Shown piece by piece: positions 23,412 through 35,862 of a stretch of DNA of 64,000 nt (positions are counted from its first letter, which is position 1; each line of letters begins with the position of its first letter). Both the position numbers and the translations under genes were made by a program. The stretch covers positions 22,511,002-22,575,001 of the forward strand of contig CM022665.1 of NCBI GenBank assembly GCA_012295275.1, given 5' to 3'. The notes beneath the pieces were generated by a model. It did no database searches and was not told the DNA's origin. It saw nothing but the letters and a program-made list of their open reading frames with translations. This stretch comes from Chrysomallon squamiferum. Lineage: Eukaryota; Mollusca; Gastropoda; Neomphalida; Peltospiridae.

Positions 23412-23870
23412 CTTGAAAATATAGAAAAACACGAGCAAGGTGTTTATGAAGTCAACATGGCTAGGCAGTATGAGCATAGTACTTATACAATATGTACTAT
23501 GCTGAAGCAGCAGTCAATAAAGTCTATAACTCCAGCCAAAGGCGTTAAAATAATTTCTAAACTGCAGAGCTCTGTCCATGAAAAGATGGAGAAACCCTAA
23601 CCCTGTACACTTTTCAAAACCAATTTATTTCTTTACATTCTCTTTTATTTTTTTTTTTATACAATATGTCATTTATAAATACATTTCTCTTATTTAAAAA
23701 TACATTACAAAAAAATATGTGGTGGTTTTTCGGGGGCTGGAACAGATTAGTGGTATTTCAATTAATTTCATTTGGAAAAATTGATTTGATATACTATGAA
23801 CATACTGAGTTACGAGCTCAGCCACAAAATAAATTAAACTTGTAAGTCACGGTAATTATAACCTAACAAC
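23412..23870 (+). mobile_element. Tigger HTH-only derivative (copy 2, truncated)
   Basis: Carries the HTH remnant (LENIEKHEQG, QYEHSTYTICTMLKQQ, ITPAKGVKIISKL, stop near 23600) and the same non-coding 3' end as copy 1 (GAGTTACGAGCTCAG). The start of the domain is missing at the junction with the integrase fragment. Confidence 0.66.
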
Positions 23871-24374
23871 TAATAACCATTAGCAAGAGACAAAAGGAAT
23901 TTTTGTCAGCTCCTGCTCTGCTGACCTCAGGGAAGTCTGCGGCGTGTTTATTTGAGTAAAAGACAGAAGAGCCCAGAGATCACAAGAGACCACAAAGAAC
24001 AAAAAGTTGGCGGCCATTATTAGACAATTATGTTGGTAATTATATTTTGCGTTATCTTTGTTTAAGTCGGAAGCAGGGACAAATGGTTAGCCTGTTCCTG
24101 TATGCTCTGTTTGATTTGTTGATCAGTTTGATGTAATCTGTATATGCTCCATAGAGAGTTTGAGTTATATATTTATTTCTAACAAAACCTGTTAGGGAAA
24201 ATTAAAAGAATTAAGAATTAAAGTATTTCATTTAAAGCCAACTCCTGCATCCTCAACCACTAAATAATAAGTATACATGTGTAAAATAAATAATTATCTT
24301 TGTAATATAAATACTGTGTTTTGTTTTGGTGTTCATAGTGGATACTTGATATTATATATAGTTTATATCTGTAG

Positions 24375-25042
24375 TACATGCAAATATGTGTATCTATTAT
24401 AATCAATCGTCACAGTTTGTTAATTACACAGTCAGCAGGTTCACCAAAGGCGCAAACCCTAGACAAGAAACGAGCCAAAATTTAATAGGGTCTTTCGCAC
24501 TTGAAACCTAACACCTCTTATGCGCTGTGCCCCGTGACACTTATCAATGGTTTGAAAAACTGATTCTCATTATCAGGGAGATCTTTAGGAGAATTTAACG
24601 CCTGGGTTATGGCAATGGCAGTGGGGAAATAATATCATCTGGAAAAGCATCAGAATAGGAATCTGAATGTTACAGGTGGTGCCACAGTAGTGACTCTGCA
24701 AATATGTGTACATGCAAATATGTGTATCTATTATAATCAATCGTCACAGTTTGTTAATTACACAGTCGGCAGGTTCACCAAAGGCGCAAACCCTAGACAA
24801 GAAACGAGCCAAAATTTAATAGGGTCTTTCGCACTTGAAACCTAACACCTCTTATGCGCTGTGCCCCGTGACACTTATCAATGGTTTGAAAAACTGATTC
24901 TCATTATCAGGGAGATCTTTAGGAGAATTTAATGCCTGGGTTATGGCTATGGCAGTGGGGAAATAATATCATCTGGAAAAGCATCAGAATAGGAATCTGA
25001 ATGTTACAGGTGGTGCCACAGTAGTGACTATATCTTTTGAAT
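24375..25042. repeat. 334-bp tandem duplication
   Basis: 'tacatgcaaatatgtgtat' begins at 24375 and again at 24709. The two units (about 24375-24708 and 24709-25042) are nearly identical, with a short jumble at the joint. The corresponding copy-1 region (10693 onward) has a single unit, so the duplication post-dates the block duplication or was lost from copy 1. Confidence 0.85.
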
Positions 25043-25379
25043 CCAGCTTCTGTGATCTGTGGACATTTTTCTGAGATGTTTCCCCATCCAAAGTTTCTAG
25101 TGTGTGAACATGACCATCCACACAGTTGCAGATCACAGATGTCCTCCATCTTATGTTGACCCTGGTGATTGTTTCAGAAATAAACTTGTTCAGCAATATC
25201 AGAATTGGTTGAATTGACATTTTGAGTTTGCTCTCTTTGCGATTTCTCAAGTTCAGGTTTGGTGCCTGTCAATTCAAATGATTCACACATCCAGTGACAA
25301 TTGAGGGCTATCCATTCATCACCATCTGGCATGCCAACTTTTTGGTATGGAGTTTCAAATAATAATTTTCTTTGTTCTG

Positions 25380-25730
25380 TTTTTTTTTATCTGACAGCTG
25401 AAATCTTATCAGAGTCGGTAGAAATACCTTCTTGAACAAATGACGTTTCCCAGGCTTCACTTAGAGATCAAATTTCAGTAGTCTACTAAATACCTTTGGA
25501 CCATTTCATCGAAGGTGTGTCCAAACACCAGAATGTCATCTAGGTATACTATCAGACTGAAGATTTTTGAATCCTAGACAACCCTGCATTAGCCTTGAAA
25601 AAGTAGCTGGTGCATTGTACAAACCCTTGGGTATCCCGGTATATTCAAAAATACATGATGAACTAGTGTGAAATGCAGTTTTGGGAATGTCTTCCTCTTC
25701 CAGGGCACACTGAAGAAATCTATGTGCTAG
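25380..25730 (-). pseudogene. Ty3/gypsy reverse transcriptase fragment (copy 2)
   Basis: The - strand reads ALEEEDIPKTAFHT, FEYTGIPKGLYNAPATFSRL, MQGCLG, then frame-broken YLDDILVFGHTFDEMVQR and KRHLFKK. This is the palm of a gypsy RT, longer at its N-terminal side than copy 1. Stops and frameshifts make it inactive. Confidence 0.78.
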
Positions 25731-25859
25731 TACTTTTATTCATTTTAGGAGCATTTTGAAGATTATGGCATGTTTAGCATGTTATTGAGCTCATTTAACA
25801 AGTTGGTCCTAGCACTCTTGTTGATTCTAAGTCTTTTGTATCAGTTATTTTTCAAACTA

Positions 25860-26873
25860 CAGTTGGCCAAAGTTGCCCTTTCTGACAATGTGCCAAATAT
25901 GGTTGAAAACGGACCAAAGGCTCTCGTTTCGAGGTGTTTGCAGATCTCAAATGATACTGATCGGACCCTTAGAGACTTCTGCAAAGATCTCTTCCACATT
26001 TTCCACTGCATCAACCTCAGAGACAAGGCCTGGAACAACATCTGTACCCACACTTTGCACTCCGCCTGGAGAAAACTTTGGCGAGGGTGTGTACTAGAGA
26101 AAGGCTTAGAGGTATTTGAGATAGACATGGCAGTTATATTAGTGGATGAGATTGTGTCCTTGGGTAAAAATGTGGGCCTGGAAGTCGATGGCGACGACAT
26201 AGAGGAGCTTATTGAAGATTACAATGAAGAACTCACCACAGAGGAGATTGTAAATCTCCAGAGTGAACAACTCAAGGCATTAAAGGATGAGCAACTGTCT
26301 GACAATAAGGAGGAAAGGACTGAGATTTCTAATACTAGAATAAAAGAAATTTGCAGTAAGTGGGCTGATATTGAAGATTTTATTGGACACCATCACCCAA
26401 ACAAACTTGTGGCAAACAGGCAGTGACCTTGATGAATAATGATGCGATGGCACACTTCAGAAACATTCTCCAATAAAGAGAGAAGCAAATTTCTCTTGAT
26501 TATTTCCATATGTGGAAAGAAGCAGAGCCAGAACCCAAAAGACTGCAAAAACAAACTGCTGAAGGAGCGTTCCCCAGTGTTACTATGGAAGGAGACTCGC
26601 TTTCCAAACAATAACTTCTTCCTCTTCACCACTACTGTCCACCACATTGTAAGTCACAATAAAATACAGTATTTAATGTTTTTTCCATCTATACGGTTAT
26701 TTTAACAAAATTCTGTGTTTATTCCATGTAAAAAGCCCTGAAAACAATGAAAATAAAAATATTCTGGAATGGATTGTTTACATTTACATTAATTTAACGC
26801 TTTGGTTTATGTACAGTTTGGTTTACGAACTGAGTTCTGGAGTAAATTAAGCTTGTAACCTGAGGTTCCACTG
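25860..26873 (+). mobile_element. 3' half of a Tigger element with right TIR
   Basis: The coding part 25860-26426 reads like the C-terminal third of a Tigger transposase: TLHSAWRKLWRGCVLEKGLEVFE, IVSLGKNVGLEVDGDDIEELIED, EELTTEEIVNLQ, and after a Ser/Glu-rich stretch ICSKWADIEDFIGHHHPNKLVANRQ. A frameshifted tail follows (HTSETFSNKERSKF). The right terminus at 26859-26873 reads CAGTGGAACCTCAGG on the other strand and is followed by TA. No left half is present. Confidence 0.75.
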
Positions 26874-27314
26874 TAACTTATTTCTTGCAGAAGTCTAGGG
26901 TTCCACAAAACCCAGATTGAGAAATGCTGGTCTGGTGGATAATAACAGTTGTTGATGTCATCTAAGCATATTCCCAAAATGGCAAATCAGCACCAGACTT
27001 ACTATTATATATGATCAGGAAGGGGAAAAAAGATTGATCAGATAACAGTTGATGACTATCAATTTGAACTTACTGATCTGTCTACATCTATTTGGTAAAT
27101 AGTACTGTATGTAATACTGAATTAGACAGGATCCTCATTTTCACTTTAACAAATATATGTATGTCGGTCGACATGTTAGCCTTGATTAGTTTTGATCTTG
27201 TTAGGTAGGTTATGTGGAGTGGGAATAGGTTAGAAGAAAAAGTGAATGTACCACTGAAACATCACGTTTGTGTGACCATTGATGAGTGTACAGTTAATTC
27301 ACATAGTGTATATA

Positions 27315-27603
27315 CAGTGGAACCTTGAAGTATGAACAAATAGGATTACGAATAATGTCCCGAGTGACGAACTACTGTGATGCGCCATGACAAGCTTTCG
27401 TTTGACGTCGGTTCTGACGTCAACATCTAGTAACGATAAGAATAGATGCTTACCTCAAAACTGAGGTCAAAATAAGGATTACAGGCATGCCCTATAGCAT
27501 GAGAATTGCGTTCATGTGTCTAACATATGCTTCGGTTTATGTACAGATCAGTTTATTAACTGAGTTCTGGAACAAATTAAATTCGTAACCTAAGGTTCCA
27601 CTG
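27315..27603. mobile_element. 289-bp Tigger-family MITE
   Basis: Left end CAGTGGAACCTTGAAG at 27315, right end CAGTGGAACCTTAGG on the other strand from 27603, flanked by TA on both sides. Its right subterminal sequence (GTTTATGTACAG..., ACTGAGTTCTGGA) matches the right end of the Tigger at 26873, so it is a non-autonomous member of that family. Confidence 0.85.
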
Positions 27604-27860
27604 TACTGAGTATCCATTTAAGGCATTTATACCAGTTCATAGCCTCATGATCTTTGATATTCTCCGTGTAAGCACTTGTAAAATATGAACACATACTGAA
27701 CAGTCTAGATCCACATAAGCTGACTGAAATGAAATGCACACTAATTCTATAAGAAGGTAAACCAGCTTATGAAACAAACAGATTAAGAAATCGAGTAAGT
27801 TAAGGATAGACTAGCAATTTAGTGTATATTTAGGTGGACTGATCAATGGGTGGTACAGAA

Positions 27861-28112
27861 ATGAAGGGTTGTATGGATCCACAGAGGGGTAAATAGCTGG
27901 TCATATAATTAACTAAATACATTAAACACTGTTACATTGAAACAGTATGACCAGAATGGTACATACAGTTAGGCAGATGTCCAACATAACATATTTACAT
28001 GTGATACTAACTCATAGTATAAAAGTATGTCCATCTATAGATTTTTGTTCATGTTTTAGGTTTACTGTTAACATTTCATGGAAGTATGTGATTCTGGTCT
28101 CTTTTGATTTAT
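27861..28112. repeat. 240-bp dispersed repeat, copy 2
   Basis: Matches 11641-11884 almost throughout ('ggggtaaatagctggtcat' to 'gtatgtgattctggtc'). A short insertion near 27876-27883 separates the first few bases. Confidence 0.8.
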
Positions 28113-28181
28113 TTGATTTATGTTGTACAGTTTATGAAACACCTGTATTTACTAACGTAAAAAACATCATCTTACTTTAGA

Positions 28182-30320
28182 CAGTAACTTGGATTACAAT
28201 GACCCTTTCACATTGCCCTCCTCTGGCAATGATAATTTGCGACAGCTTCTAGTACAGCATGGTCCACAACAGACTGTATTAGATGATTTTCCTAAAGACT
28301 CAAGAAACAACAGATTTTCTCCTATACACTACAAGAGGAGACTGATAAATTGTTGATGTGGTATTTTGTTTCTGCTGTAAGTTATTCACCAAAAGACATG
28401 ATACATCATTTCTCCAACAAATAGGTTCAAAAGACTGGAAGAACATTGGATCAATTCTTTCTTCACACGAGAGGACTGCTGACTATTTAGAAAACTATCA
28501 CTCCTGGCATGAACTTGAACTGCGCTTAGCTAAAGGAAAAACAATGATATCAACCAACAGAAAATTTGGCAAGAGGAACATTACAGGTATCAAATTTTGC
28601 AACGCTTAATTGCTTTGGTACGAGTTCTTGGCATGCAGAACTTGGCATTCCGTGGTAGAAATGAAAAGTTGTATCGCCCTGATAACGGAAATATTTTGAA
28701 ATTTGTAGAATATCTAGCCCTTTTTGATCCTACACTGATTGAAATTGCATAGAGTTAAGAATCACGAAACACTGGTTCACTTTCTTGGAAAAGAATGAGC
28801 TTATACAGCTTCTAGCCAATGCTATAAAAAAGCAAATGTTACCTCACGTAAACTCTACTAAATACTATTCCATAATTCTGGACTGCACACCTGATGTAAG
28901 TCATAATGAGCAAATGACAGTGATTGTCCGTTTTGTTGATGTAATCAGAACATCAGATAACCTGAACCTGAAGTCTTTATACGAGAACATTTCCTGGGAT
29001 TTGTTCCACTAAAGAAAATTGCAGGTGCCTTTATAGCAGAAACTCTTCTTGAACACCTTGGGCAAATAGGATTATCAATTGAAAATATGCATGGTCAAAA
29101 TTATAATAATGGGGGTAACATGAAAGGCAAAAGAAAATGGCGTACAAAAGAGGATCCTGGACATAAACACACGTGCTTTTGTGTGTCATTCAATGCACAT
29201 TCTTTAAACTTGGTAGTCAATGATGCTGCTAGATGTTGTCTTCAAGCAACTACTTTCTTCAGTATTGTTGGACAGATCTATAACTACTTCTCTTCATCAA
29301 CTAAGCGTTGTCAAATTCTAACCAGTCATATATCAGACTTGGGTATAACTGTATGAAACGAAATGGGAGAGTCGGATAGAATTTCTGAAGCAACAATAGC
29401 AAAAACACTATAACTTACCCTTTATCCAGAAATATAACATATTTTTGACTGTGAAATGACATAAATAAATGAATGAATTAAAAACTGAGTAACTGATGTA
29501 AATACTTAATAAGTTAATATTAAAGAAACTGTAAGCAAAATACTTATAATTCCAATATCATGAAATTTAAAATTAAGAATAGCGTGATGTTATTTTGTTT
29601 TTATTTATTTATTTGTTTTTAATTTCTCTCAGGCCTGAACGAGATGATCAGTTTTTACGTTTATTAAAATATCATTAACGTTCGATGCATACCCTAAATA
29701 TAGATAGACTCGGTATTACTTAAACAGCTAATACCAATAATGAAGTATGCTTTTTATTGTTTGTTTGTTTTGGTCTCTTTTTTTCCGTCTTTTTTTTGTG
29801 TAGGTGATATATACGATGCTTTGGTGCTGATCTTGAATGATACAAACTTAACAGGTCCCTCTGGCACTATATCTCGGGACGAAGCCAAGGCCGTCACTTG
29901 AGCAAATATTAAGTTCAAATTTGTAGTATCACTCGTTACATGGTACAACATCATGTTTGAAGTCAACCTTACAAGTAAGACACTACGAAGTCAGAAAGCT
30001 GGTTTAAATGCAGCTACAAGTCACTTGCAGACAACTATGAAATATCTTGTGGAATACAGATGAACTAGAGATAGTACCAGGCTTTGAAAGAGTTCAAATT
30101 AGAACCAGGAGAAAGAAACGTGCAGGTTGAATATGAAGCCCAAGAAGAGACACCACAAGATCCAAGACAGGAATTTAAAGTAAATTTTTACTATACAGTT
30201 TTAGACTTGGCCATACAATCTATTGATGAGAGATTCCTACAGCTACAACATTATAATTCACTCTTTGGCTTTCTGTATAATATATACAATGTAAAGGATA
30301 AATCTATTTTTTTTTAAATT
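28182..30320 (+). pseudogene. hAT (ZMYM1/TTF-type) transposase pseudogene
   Basis: Order of recognisable pieces: TTF-type zinc finger (VVFCFCCKLF, GSKDWKNIGSILSSHE, HSWHELELRL), the RNase-H-like core (YSIILDCTPDVSHNEQMTVIVRFVDV, EHFLGFVPLKKIAGAFIAETLLEHL, NMHGQNYNNGGNMKGK, CVSFNAHSLNLVVNDAA, FFSIVGQIYNYFS), then, after the insertion, SRDEAKAVT, KFKFVVSLVTWYNIMFEVNL, LNAATSHLQTTMKYLVEYR and DPRQEFKVNFY..VLDLAIQSIDERF. These match ZMYM1-like hAT proteins of the DUF4371 group, but there are many stops and frameshifts. It is inactive. Confidence 0.85.
29411..29795 (-). repeat. AT-rich repeat inserted in the hAT pseudogene
   Basis: 29465-29745 is the reverse complement, with few changes, of 34976-35300 ('ggcctgaacgagatgatcag', 'gggtatgcatcg' and so on). 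It interrupts the hAT coding order exactly, so it entered after the hAT. The limits are where hAT-like coding stops and resumes. No transposase or TIR is seen. Confidence 0.7.
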
Positions 30321-32163
30321 ACCCTTGGTCTATGCTTAAATGTTAAATTTTTTATTTTTATTTTTAAATTTATTGTTTATAAATTTTGAAAATGATATTT
30401 TCCTGGGGGCGCCAGAATCCAACTTTGCCTAGGGCGCCTAATAGTCTGACACCGGCCCTGGTCACAAATAGGCAAAATAAACGATCTTTAAATATAACAA
30501 GTTTTTTTATGTTACACAGTCACATCTAATATCAGCACTGTTTAAAATGACATTCAGTGAAGCAAGATATACATTTTAAGCCGACAATATTTAATACATA
30601 CGTACATTAAGAAATGTATTTCGTTTTATATAAATATCATAAAACATTTCTTAACGTAGATATGAATCATGAATTAATACATATATATTAAAATGTTTTA
30701 TTATAATGTCTATTGAGCGTTCATAGCCGGAACAATAAATAAACAAACAATAACAATAATAGTATATTTTCCTCTTTTTTTTTTCGCTTGGTTTGGGTCT
30801 ATAGGAACAACTTTATTCCCATGACCTAAACAGTAATTCAAAAAGAAAAATAATTAAAGGTTACTAAAAGGTAATGGATATATATGTTTACAATGATTCT
30901 TCAAACTGAGAAAATGAATGAATAAAGAATGCAAAATGACAGTCACAACGCTTTAAAGAAATAATAACTTTGTAAGATAAGATCTGGAGAATCTAAAGAC
31001 AGCGATATATTTTTCTACTTCACAACAACGTTTGCTAATATTAAAAGTACGTCAGAACAATTAAATAATTAAAGAAGTAAAAATAGAGCTCAGTAGCCTT
31101 ACTTAATGCAACTAAATGTTGGTAACTAAAAGATAAAACAAACTGGAATAGTAACACACAGAAAACTATAGTTTGCTATAAAAACTCTAATGCTCTTTTG
31201 CGTTTTAAATTTAAATCTGAGGACTGATTATATAAACATCGTGAATGTATTCTTCACTGAAATAATGCACATAGATTTCATGAGATAACAATGTCTTAAA
31301 GGATAAAAACCTTGAGTAATAAGATATTTTATAATCTCTGTGATTTTCCACAAAGCTTGACAAATATAATTACTAATATTACGTGGTAGAACGTACGTTT
31401 TCAGCAGATAGATAACAGCCTTAGATATGTACGCATAAATGATATCTAAAACATTTGGAAACACACGTTGTCTATTATTATTTACTGAAGAAGCAAAGGT
31501 TACTTACAAATGTTTATCTAAGTGTCGTGACAGTATTGATATTTGTACATGTTCAGGCAGATTTGTTATCTGCAAATTAATCAGCACTCTAATTTTTTAA
31601 TTTTATCTAACTTGCTGTTTTTGTATAACTCGGGAAGAAATCCGCGATTACACAGGGTTTTTCCGTTCTTTTTGTTTTTTAAATTATTTTTGTTAACCAC
31701 TTAGAAATAAGGGATTCAAAAAAAAACACAAAAAACCCTACCTTTTCATGTAGACAGGAAAGCACACACCATTGTCTTTAATAAAGTAGTCGTAAATTCC
31801 TGACTGGAACAAGAAAAAACAACAACTTTGTTTCCTCTAAATAATAACTAACTATATCAGAATGATGGATTGAAGGAATAAATAGGAGATGTAAAAATAT
31901 AATAGTAGAGTTTAGAACGATTCTATAGTATTAGTTATTTATATCTTATACTAAATTGTTTGACGTGTACCTTTGGTGATGTATAAACAGATAGTTTGAA
32001 TACATTTAGTATAATCTGAGGTGACTGTCTCAATTAAATCTAGACATCAGCATTTGTTTGTAATCAAGTATTACAGTAATGAATCTTTAACGGAAACTGC
32101 AATTTCATTTATTGTAACTTCTTATAAAAAATTTAAAAAACTAAAATAATATTTAAAAAGATA

Positions 32164-32180
32164 CTACTACTACTACTACC

Positions 32181-32217
<37 letters not shown>

Positions 32218-32348
32218 ATAATAATAATAATAATAACAATAATAATAATGAATACAAATAAATGAAATACTAATAAAGGTGAAAAAGGAAAATCGAATAA
32301 ATCATTAGTTGTAATTTTGATGTTGATCTTGTAGTAGTAGTAGTAGTA

Positions 32349-32380
<32 letters not shown>

Positions 32381-32410
32381 TATTATTATTATTATTATTA
32401 TTATTATTGC
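32164..32410. repeat. ACT/AAT/TAG arrays with an (AAT)n(ATT)n palindrome
   Basis: ACT units at 32164-32215 pass into AAT; further on TAG units (32331-32350) pass into about 30 bases of (AAT)n followed directly by (ATT)n to 32407, which forms a perfect potential hairpin. Confidence 0.9.
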
Positions 32411-32861
32411 ATTTCTGTAATCAATATCACGTCATAATGTGAAGGAAACCGCATAACATCGGGCTTATTATAGCATTTCTATCTAATAGTAGTAATAACT
32501 GGAGCCTAAAAGCAAACAAAAGAACAACGCGTTTATACAACGTCTGTTTATACCATTTGCTTGAATCACCAAGTTTGCATTTCACTAATGGATTTTAAAG
32601 CCCTTACATTGACAACCAAAACACTTTGTGCTGGAATTCCCCAGAAATTACCACATTAAACATATATCGGTTGTTGGTAATCAATAACATTCCGTAATTG
32701 AATATAATAAGGATTATAAATAATAAAAGAGTGCAAAAAATTCGAATAGTCCAATGGATATGTTTATCAACATAAACTATACTTTCTATTAATAATCGAT
32801 GAAGCATTCAGTTCAGAATAAAATACCAATCAATGAATCCAGAGTTTCAAGGTATTATTGA

Positions 32862-32909
32862 TAGAAAATTCATTTATTTTTAATGCGGATGTTTTCAGTT
32901 GTACTGTTT

Positions 32910-32978
<69 letters not shown>

Positions 32979-33310
32979 TAAAACAGTAATATAACGCATA
33001 GTTTATAAGAGAAACATCAAACATAAAATGACAAGAGTAAATTTAAAAGTTGTGTTATAATATTGTTATCTAGACATGACACACTTATAATAATAATCTT
33101 CTCTTTATTGACAGCATGACCAGACATGTTATGAAGTATGCTGAATGTCAGTTTGCGAGTCCATAAATTTGTAAAATTAAATCAATATATTCATATATAC
33201 TTTATATAATCAAGACAAATACCATGCCATCACAAATTTTTTAATTTTGTAAAATTTCTATTTAAATATTTATCTATTTATCTGTCTATCTATCTATTAT
33301 TATTATTAAA

Positions 33311-33361
<51 letters not shown>

Positions 33362-33412
33362 TGATAAAACAGTACAACTTAAAAGGACCGCATTAAAAAT
33401 AAATGAATTTTC
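32862..33412. repeat. Inverted repeat pair around (AAT)n/(ATT)n arrays
   Basis: 32862-32912 (containing 'cagttgtactgtttta') and 33362-33412 (containing 'taaaacagtacaact') are near-perfect reverse complements of about 50 bp. Each is bordered internally by a trinucleotide array of opposite sense (32914-32978 AAT; 33297-33360 ATT). Possibly a fold-back element. Confidence 0.75.
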
Positions 33413-34194
33413 TAGCTATAATACTTTGAAAACTGGATTCTTATTCAGAAATGATTTTTTTTCTCGTCCAATCAAACAACTGATTGGTTTTTAATGTATA
33501 GCTTATGTTGATACACGTATCCAATGGAGTGTTGCACTCAGTTCTATTAATACACTCCGTCACGAAAGTAATACTGGAATACATACAAGTTAAGGTAATA
33601 TATAATTATATTTTTATATTTTTTCTTATATTTTAATATTATAGTTGTTAATTATTCTTAGCTTAACTTCAGAAGTTTTAGTATATAAAGTTTTCACATT
33701 TACAATATTTCAAAAAGTTCTACCGATTAATAATCGATGCAAAAACCTTTCTCTCGATTAAAAAAATCTTATTTTTAGGCTGGGACAAACGTTAAAGAAC
33801 GGTTACCAAACTAGAAAATATTTACCCTTATAATTCGCGTTTCTCTCAGTTTCGGTGCATTAGTATATTGAGAAGAAATTCCAGTCTAAACAGAAACTCA
33901 GACTGTGCACTTTCTCTGTCTCATAAACGGGACTGAAGCTTTACCATGTTATTCAGAATTTTGCATCGTTTCTTCAAATTCATAGGTGCTCTAAATTTTA
34001 TTTCCATCCAATCAGAATTTGGTAATGTTTATTTATATCTTTATGTTATCCAGCTTCTTGTAATTGTTTAAAAACAAACCAAAAAACCACAGAAATAAAC
34101 GTGTTAATATTTTATTAATTATATTTGAATAACGTGTTTTTTGTTATTTAGTTTAGTTTTTTGTTTTTTGTTTTGTTTTGTTCTTTTACACAGA

Positions 34195-34795
34195 TTAAAA
34201 ACTTAATAAAAAAATAAATAATTAAATAACAATAATAAGAAGAAGAAGAGTAAAAGCTTATAAGAAAGAAAGTAAAATAAATATATTATACAATAATTAC
34301 CGAACATTTTTAGAACTGATATATTTGGTCATGTTATTACACAGGACGTATTTTGTGTGAAATTCGATATATATTCGTGATACTGTGTTGGTATCGTGTG
34401 ACAAAATAAATCCGAATAACAGAGTAAAATTACGCATTGACCAAGGAAAGCAAATAGCCTTTTATAATGTAGCCGTTTGACATATACACAAACATGCAAG
34501 ATGTATATTATACTCGTTTTATGTAAACATTATGAATAAATACTTAATAATAACAAGAAAAGAAAAAAAGAAAAAGAAAAGAAAGGAAGATAATACATTA
34601 TATTTAACTCATATTTCTTCTTTTTTGTTTGTTTGTTTCTTTCTTTTGAATATTATTTTAATATTATAGTTGTCAATTATTCTTAGTTTAACTTCAGAAG
34701 TTTTAGTATATAAAGTTTTAAATATTTACAATATTTCAAAAATAATAATTCAACAAAATTCCACCCTCCCGATTTTGCTTACAATCAATTCTTTT
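34195..34795. repeat. About 600-bp dispersed repeat, copy 1
   Basis: Matches 35863-36460 with about 1668-bp offset, including 'accgaacatttttagaactg' and 'gcattgaccaaggaaagc'. Shorter relatives start at 37222, 44506 and 54452. Confidence 0.88.
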
Positions 34796-34900
34796 GAGAA
34801 ACAATGTGAATTTTCCTCGTTGCCATCTTTATAAAACAGCAACTTCAACGAATACAAACAGAACAGAATTTTGTGATTCACCAAAAAAGTACCCTGGTAT

Positions 34901-34934
<34 letters not shown>

Positions 34935-34975
34935 ATAAAAAAAAAATAAATAAATAAAAATAAAAATAAAAATAA

Positions 34976-35300
34976 AAAGCATACTTCATTATTGGTATTA
35001 GCTGTTAAAGTAATACCGAGTCTATCTATATTTAGGGTATGCATCGAAAGTTAATGATATTTTAATAAACGTAAAAACTGATCATCTCGTTCAGGCCTGA
35101 GAGAAATTAAAAACAAATAAATAAATAAAAACAAACTAACCTCACGCTATTGTTAATTTTAAATTTCATGATATTGGAATTATAAGCATTTTTGATTTTG
35201 CTTATAATTTCTTTAATATTAACTTATTAAGTATTGACATCAGTTACTTACTCAGTTTTTAACTAATTAATTAATTTATTTGTTATTTTTATTATTTATT
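34976..35300 (+). repeat. AT-rich repeat, inverted relative of the insertion at 29411
   Basis: Reverse-complement counterpart of 29465-29745. It is preceded by a 40-base A-rich run (34904-34975). Confidence 0.75.
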
Positions 35301-35862
35301 TATTTATTTATTCATTCAAATAATTTGTTTTTGTTTAGTATTTCTAATGACTGATTAACTGATTTTACACGGTATGTTTAATATCTTCTAACAAAATTTC
35401 TGTGAATAGTTTTATTTTATTTAACAGAACTGATTTTGGATTACTTGCTTTTCTCCGGTGACTGTCATTTCAAAGTCAAAAACATATTTCTGGGTTAAAG
35501 GTAAGTCATAATGTTTTTGTTATTGTTCGTTGAGCAGTTTTAGTGCAGTACAATATAATGACTTAAGACGACATTACTTGTAAAGAATAGCACAGTCACA
35601 AAGATAAACGATATATAATATACAACCTTTGTTAAGTCTGAAGTGAAAAAAAAAAAGAAGATAAATAATAAGATAAAGGCAAGTACTAGCATGAAACTCT
35701 TTGCACCCGTTTAAAGCCAAATACACTTTAACACTTAATTCAGCTCACTACTAGCTATAGTACTTTGAAAACTGGATTCAGTCAACGGTCATTTATTCTG
35801 AACTGATTTTGTGTTGCTTCATCGATAACCCGTAGAAGTTAGCGGTTTATTTGGTTGATTAA

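Larger units (their letters stand above)
23412..25656. repeat. Composite Tigger+gypsy block, copy 2
   Basis: Direct copy of 9728-11644. It begins abruptly at 'gcttgaaaatatagaaaaa', in the middle of the Tigger HTH coding region and fused to the gypsy integrase fragment. It contains an extra internal duplication at 24375-25042 and continues further into gypsy RT than copy 1. Confidence 0.85.
28182..30460 (+). mobile_element. ZMYM1-type hAT transposon, degenerate, 5' end missing
   Basis: Coding remnants run from about 28182 to 30320, and the right end at about 30405-30460 reads CAGGGCCGGTGTCAGAC on the other strand, a characteristic hAT terminus. No matching left end is found before 28182. The transposase is split by a foreign AT-rich repeat (29411-29795). 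Confidence 0.8.
30461..34190. other. AT-rich intergenic sequence, no gene recognised
   Basis: Contains trinucleotide arrays, an inverted repeat pair (32862-32912 with 33362-33412) and scattered homopolymers. Longer frames on either strand are microsatellite translations. Nothing else is supported. Confidence 0.6.
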
